From positions 1 through 61,258 of IMG/VR virus record IMGVR_UViG_3300035204_001041: a DNA stretch of 61,258 bases. One strand, written 5' to 3'. The notes beneath the pieces were generated by a model, which worked only from the letters and a program-made list of their open reading frames with translations, made no database searches and was not told the origin of the DNA. The translations under genes and the position numbers were made by a program. The stretch is from a virus. Below, piece after piece: positions 57,068 through 61,258 of the stretch (positions within the stretch are counted from its first letter, which is position 1; every line of letters begins with the position of its first letter).

Positions 57068-59989
57068 TTACAACTCAGGTGTGGTTTCTTCTACTGTACC
57101 ACCAAAGTCTTTCGGCATTGAAAGCTCGTTCTCATACTCAGAGAAATCTTGTGTAGATTCAAGAGCAGCCAAGAAGAGTGCTTGTAGCGCCTCAAAGTCA
57201 ACATCTGTTGGCTTAGGGTTGCCCTCAGCCGCATTTCCAGCCACCGGAAACGGCAAGGTGTATTGAGCCAAAGATGCAAGCTGCTCTTGCAACAGAGCTT
57301 TAAGTGGGTGTGCTGGTGAAAGCCTCTCTTCCGCGCCACTCAACAACGCAAGGCCCTGACGCAAATGCCAGTTAGCAAGCTCTCTAAACCCTAGGTAAGA
57401 GTCGCCAGCCACAACCACTGAGTTCTGGAAGCATTTGCCTGCTTCTTCAATCATCCCGTCGTTCATGTACTGCAAACCAAGCGAGCACCAACTACCAGTG
57501 TTCAGTGGATCATCTTCAATGGTGAGAGCTAACAGCCGGGTATAAAATTCAAGTTTCTCCTGCATTTTATCATCATCTAATCCAAGCCCAATATGATCGG
57601 TTTCAAACGGGGCAAAGCGCACTTGTGGGTGAAGCCCCATGCTGCGCACTTGGTTTAGCCCTTTCTCTACAGTCTCGTGTACACGGCCTGAGTATTTCAT
57701 CACCCCCCCACGATCCAAGAGGAACATTCTTAGGGTTTCGCTGTAGTTGAACGTCTTGTCTTTACGCCAGTTGCGGAACTTAAACATCCAACCCCAAGTG
57801 TTGGAGCATTCAGCCATCCTTCTGATGGAAAGAAGGTACAGGAACTCTTGGTTCCAATGCTCATCATCATCCATAGTAAGGAACCAACGGATCCTGGGGT
57901 CTTCTTTGGCCCTTAGTACATCAAGGGCTGCATTCCTCACTTCAGAAAGATCGTCATTGAAAGGCTTGTAAACCCATTCTGCCCCAAATGTCTCAGCAAC
58001 ATCTTTAAGGCTTTGCTGTGGCTCAGTACCTTCTGGGCCTGTCCACACAAGAACAATCTGATCGCACAGCCCGTAGACGTGATCTAAGAAACGGTAGAGG
58101 CCGCCAAGCTGGCTTTCCTTATGAATAAGCATTGAGAACGCAATGCCATTTCCTGGAACATACGGGCTTAGCTGCATGTTTTCTTCATTGACCAAATGGC
58201 TGTAACCGCCACCAGTGAGCAGCATATCTGGTGATGGATCAATGGTGGTGTAGAACTGGTGTTTGCGTACACGGTCTTGGTGCCTGATGTACCCAAAGTG
58301 CCTGAAGCGGATCCCTGCCACACGCCGAGAACGGGTAGTGACTTCCGGTGAGTTACCGCAATGAAGCCCAACGTCGTTCTCTTTATCAATGCGGCCACCT
58401 GTAATGCGTGCTTTAGCTTCAGGGTGTTTGTTGACCCTCCACAAGCGGCAACCATGCATTCCACTGGTATACCCACTAGTCCAAGGGGGGTCTACCCGGC
58501 AAACCCTGGGTGTATCCCAGTGGTTTAGCCAACCAAAATCCCAAGCATGAACATTGGGGTTGGGGTGGCAAATGAGGCGGCGGAAAAGTGCCCGATCTAC
58601 ACGGTCCTCAAGAAACTCGTCGTGATCAATAGAAAACACCCAATCAGCACCCATGTCTTCAGCCATTTCAATGCTCTTGTTGCGCTCGTCACGCTCATTG
58701 AAATCTCCATCCCATACATCAACAGTAATGGGCACGTCGTGCTCGCACTCCCTTACAGCATGAGCAAGGAACTCTTCCATTGCATTAGAGATGCTGCTTA
58801 GGTTGGACGCGTTTCCACAAGCGCGAATGAGCTTTTGTGAGATCGGGTTTAGGGCTTGCTGGTTGAAGTCGTATGCCCCTTTGATTTCCATTGGGTTGTT
58901 GGTAAGCAATACAGCGAAGCCGTCTACAACCTGTGCGTTTCTACGAACACAATCAAAGAACATAGCAAGATCATGCATAGTGCCGATTTTTACACGCATG
59001 CATGCAATGACTTTCTGATCATCATCATTCGCTGGTGCCCACTTCTTTGCGTACACAGAAGCGTTCATTAGGCCGCGATCCATTTCTGGAAAGTGTTTAT
59101 CTAGTGTTTGGTGGCCTTGGTGGTGGACATAACAATCCGATGCAATGCCAAGCTTCCACCCTTTTCTAACAGCCCGTGCAGCAATATCGTTGTCATCATA
59201 TCCGCCGATACCAAATGCGGGGTCGAGAAAAAAGGTTCCATCTTCCCCTGCTTCAATCAAATCCTGCAAGCATTCACGCTTGTAAGCAACACAGAATCCA
59301 GACAAGAAGTCAGAGTTGAGCACCCGGCCAGTTTTCCCAGCTTCCCATTCTGCTGAAAAGTCATCAAGAACCTTGTGGGATTTGTGCCCGTAAAACTCTT
59401 CTGCTTTCCCTTCAATGTTTCCGGTGGGGATAGATTGAGATCCAGCAACAAATGTTGAAAGAGGCCCAACTAAACCAAGGCGACCGTATGACTCAATTTC
59501 ATCACCCTCGCCGTAGTAATAGGACTCATCCATATCAACTTTGCTTTCAAAGAAAATACGATCAGTGTTTAGCGCAACACCAAACTTCTTGGCCCAGTTG
59601 TGGGTAACTACAACGTCGTCATTCATAATAATGACGTAGGGCGATAGGCTCTTAAGGCTGAATACACCTTCATTTACAGCGCCAACCCAACCTGCTGGTG
59701 CGCCCATGTCGATCCAGTTCAAATCAACAGACTGCTTAACAACCCCGTTTGATCCAAAACCGTTGTACTGTTCACACAAAGCCGCAACTTGGGCTTTAGA
59801 AGCGGAAGCTTCAGCTTTGCCTTCTTCAGTTGGGTTGCACACAACAGTAAGCTTAAATTTAGCTTTAGGTGTCATGCGCAAAATGCGTTCAACTGAAGCT
59901 GAAATAAGCTCCTGTGACCCCATTGTTGGGATGATCACATCAAAGTGATTTTGATCGTCATTAACGAATTGGCTGTCTTCTGTATCCAC
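57068..59989 (-). CDS. Three-domain GT-A glycosyltransferase with TPR tail
   Basis: 973 residues. Domain 1 (about 15-300): FDVIIPTMGSQELISAS, YVIIMNDDVVVTHNWAKKFG, and GIGGYDDNDIAARA match GT2 enzymes with a DxD-like NDD. Domain 2 (about 325-590): KSIEMAEDMGADWVFSIDHD with a DHD metal motif. Domain 3 (about 615-835): FLDHVYGLCDQIVLVWTGPE and WFLTMDDDEHWNQEF with a DDD motif. A helical TPR-like C-terminus (SLGLQYMNDGMIEEAG) follows. Such a size and location inside the virion module are unusual. Substrate unknown: virion glycoprotein or modified DNA. GTG start with AGGAGG. Confidence 0.75.
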   Translation of the reverse strand: MDTEDSQFVNDDQNHFDVIIPTMGSQELISASVERILRMTPKAKFKLTVVCNPTEEGKAEASASKAQVAALCEQYNGFGSNGVVKQSVDLNWIDMGAPAGWVGAVNEGVFSLKSLSPYVIIMNDDVVVTHNWAKKFGVALNTDRIFFESKVDMDESYYYGEGDEIESYGRLGLVGPLSTFVAGSQSIPTGNIEGKAEEFYGHKSHKVLDDFSAEWEAGKTGRVLNSDFLSGFCVAYKRECLQDLIEAGEDGTFFLDPAFGIGGYDDNDIAARAVRKGWKLGIASDCYVHHQGHQTLDKHFPEMDRGLMNASVYAKKWAPANDDDQKVIACMRVKIGTMHDLAMFFDCVRRNAQVVDGFAVLLTNNPMEIKGAYDFNQQALNPISQKLIRACGNASNLSSISNAMEEFLAHAVRECEHDVPITVDVWDGDFNERDERNKSIEMAEDMGADWVFSIDHDEFLEDRVDRALFRRLICHPNPNVHAWDFGWLNHWDTPRVCRVDPPWTSGYTSGMHGCRLWRVNKHPEAKARITGGRIDKENDVGLHCGNSPEVTTRSRRVAGIRFRHFGYIRHQDRVRKHQFYTTIDPSPDMLLTGGGYSHLVNEENMQLSPYVPGNGIAFSMLIHKESQLGGLYRFLDHVYGLCDQIVLVWTGPEGTEPQQSLKDVAETFGAEWVYKPFNDDLSEVRNAALDVLRAKEDPRIRWFLTMDDDEHWNQEFLYLLSIRRMAECSNTWGWMFKFRNWRKDKTFNYSETLRMFLLDRGGVMKYSGRVHETVEKGLNQVRSMGLHPQVRFAPFETDHIGLGLDDDKMQEKLEFYTRLLALTIEDDPLNTGSWCSLGLQYMNDGMIEEAGKCFQNSVVVAGDSYLGFRELANWHLRQGLALLSGAEERLSPAHPLKALLQEQLASLAQYTLPFPVAGNAAEGNPKPTDVDFEALQALFLAALESTQDFSEYENELSMPKDFGGTVEETTPEL

Positions 59990-60017
59990 ACTGACCTCCT
60001 GGGCTTTGGTGTGTTTA

Positions 60018-60650
60018 TCAGGTTGTGTATCGTGTTGCTCTTAGAAGGTAATGTTCCGTCCTCATGCCGTATCCGACACGAATGTCTCTTACTGCTCTAA
60101 CGAGCCATTGATCATTTGTCTGTATATCAGTAGCAATATCATCTACCTGCGGCGTCCAAACTTCTTCTTTATCTACACGCAAGTAAGCCCCATCCTGCTC
60201 GTTGGTTCCCATATTTAAAGCTGGGTAATTGGGCTGGCCTGAAAAGGTAAACCAAACAGGACGGTTAGAAGCAACTGCCGTACTAACGAGATTTGGGGTG
60301 CCGTCAGCGCTAACTGATTTGAGGGATACAGTGGCGACTGTAGTCTCATCGGCCAAACCTGTGGTGGTTAGGCTTGTAATAGTCGCAAACTTAGTGGTGG
60401 TAACTTGCACCCCGTTAGCCGTAAACGTGAGCGTTTCGCTCTTGGTAGCACCGCTTGTATTAGTCCCAGAGACTACTACAGTGCCACTGCCTGTGGTGCC
60501 CCCTGAAACCAGGACCTCTACATAGCTACCTCCGCTTGGAATGCTGTAGGTAACTGTCATGCTTGCTGCTGCTGTTGTAGCATTCATCAAGTACGCTGTA
60601 CGCCTGTAGAACGTAAACCACCGACTGCCTAAGCTTGATGCGATTGCCAT
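60018..60650 (-). CDS. Minor virion protein
   Basis: 210 residues. First half is a beta-sandwich-like Thr/Ser/Val-rich region (VVVSGTNTSGATKSETLTFT); second half (VWTPQVDDIATDIQTNDQWL and RVGYGMRTEHYLLRATRY) looks like a virion joining segment. Head-tail junction or decoration protein; no specific family is recognised. Confidence 0.5.
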   Translation of the reverse strand: MAIASSLGSRWFTFYRRTAYLMNATTAAASMTVTYSIPSGGSYVEVLVSGGTTGSGTVVVSGTNTSGATKSETLTFTANGVQVTTTKFATITSLTTTGLADETTVATVSLKSVSADGTPNLVSTAVASNRPVWFTFSGQPNYPALNMGTNEQDGAYLRVDKEEVWTPQVDDIATDIQTNDQWLVRAVRDIRVGYGMRTEHYLLRATRYTT

Positions 60651-60652
60651 GA

Positions 60653-61258
60653 CTAACGCCCCCGGTGTCGGCTAAGGTTTACTGTTCGTGGATCTGTATT
60701 TTTCAATAACTCTGAATAACCAGTGTATTTAGGATGCCTCCACTTTTTACCACGATTCTGTTTTAGAATGAACATTGGGTGGTTTGAAATGTAATCAGAG
60801 TGGTATTGCAGTTCGTAGAAATCTACCGGCATGTTTGGCTTCTGGTGTTCCTCCCAGGCCCCGTGCTTCACTTCGTAGATGTTTCTTTGTTTCTCTTCGT
60901 AGCCCCAGCGTTTCACATAGCCCTTGCGTTCAGATGTTTCGTGGACCCACCAGTGGATGCGGTCCATGCTGGCTTCAACTTGCTCTTTTGGGCGATGAAT
61001 CCAAACTACAGCGCAATCAGTTTCTTCTGGTAGAAGATCAACTCGCCATGAGTTTGCAGGCAACTGCATTACAAACCTGTACTGCCCTTCCACAAGCCTG
61101 AGAACTTCGGGCCAGTGGTTCTTTACATCTGTTTCATCAACCCAAGTTACTCCAAGATCCTTGGCCAACATCTGTGAGCAGATCGTTGTACCTGAACGCT
61201 GGCAGCCTGTGATGATTACTTTGTTGTACTTAGAAAGCGTTTCAAGTACGTCTTCTCG
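60653..61258 (-). CDS. Sulfotransferase-like P-loop protein (5' end outside window)
   Basis: At least 201 codons; the frame is open to the right edge and the start is not in the window, although an internal ATG lies at 61171. The phosphosulfate-binding motif ITGCQRSGTT (about 61181-61210) with a following long helix is the PAPS loop of sulfotransferases. IHRPKEQV near the middle may be the second PAPS-binding R-region. It could sulfate a sugar added by the neighbouring glycosyltransferase, or be a nucleotide kinase with a similar loop. Confidence 0.65.
   Translation of the reverse strand, partial: REDVLETLSKYNKVIITGCQRSGTTICSQMLAKDLGVTWVDETDVKNHWPEVLRLVEGQYRFVMQLPANSWRVDLLPEETDCAVVWIHRPKEQVEASMDRIHWWVHETSERKGYVKRWGYEEKQRNIYEVKHGAWEEHQKPNMPVDFYELQYHSDYISNHPMFILKQNRGKKWRHPKYTGYSELLKNTDPRTVNLSRHRGR

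Noticed and set aside
1-61258. tRNA or rRNA genes
   Set aside because: No cloverleaf-like region with the conserved T-loop GTTCGANTC was noticed, although this was a reading and not a computed scan.

Overview
The window is a 61 kb stretch of a tailed double-stranded DNA phage (Caudoviricetes). A 1,714-residue tape measure protein, a major tail protein, a gpG/gpGT-type frameshift pair and no visible contractile sheath point to a long non-contractile (siphovirus-like) tail. Nearly every gene lies on the minus strand. The only convincing plus-strand gene sits alone at 26.1-27.7 kb. A lysis cassette with two putative lipoprotein or membrane accessory proteins suggests a Gram-negative host, but no gene names the host. 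Portal, terminase and capsid genes are not visible and would be expected beyond the right edge. No DNA polymerase and no cytosine methyltransferase were seen in the window.

Layout, left to right (transcription runs right to left). 0-12 kb: many small early-type proteins in overlapping operons, several with Cys-rich zinc ribbons, plus a RecU-like Holliday junction resolvase, an HTH protein and a sigma-factor-like protein. Three non-coding zones here carry ordered arrays of the hexamer GGTCGC. 12-17 kb: an RmlC-like cupin, then a VWA protein, a MoxR AAA ATPase and a 351-residue partner. 17-26 kb: replication and recombination (primase-helicase, DnaD/O-like initiator, SSB-like protein with a DIPF tail, Sak4-like RecA-fold ATPase, four-Cys RecB/Cas4-type nuclease, SF2 helicase). 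26.1-27.7 kb: a plus-strand protein with a zinc-finger-like and a primase-polymerase-like region. 27.7-34.7 kb: a ten-gene, tightly overlapping operon that includes a TET/JBP dioxygenase, a TET-associated-type glycosyltransferase, two radical SAM enzymes, two ParB-like proteins and a cupin. This looks like a DNA base hypermodification pathway. 34.8-39.7 kb: fiber-like, holin-like, endolysin and spanin-like genes. 39.7-57 kb: fibers, a giant lectin/sialidase-like tail protein, tail hub, tape measure, gpG/gpGT, major tail protein and tail completion proteins. 57-61 kb: a protein with three tandem GT-A glycosyltransferase domains, a minor virion protein and a truncated sulfotransferase-like gene.

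The early-type half is controlled by about a dozen near-identical promoters. Each has a sigma70-like -10 box and a conserved partly dyadic spacer, roughly CTAACC-N6-GTGGTATAAT read on the minus strand. Several carry an upstream GTCGCACAAA element. Each GGTCGC array lies just upstream of one of these promoters. The sigma-like protein, the sigma-region-4-like protein and the HTH protein are candidate regulators; that link is inference.
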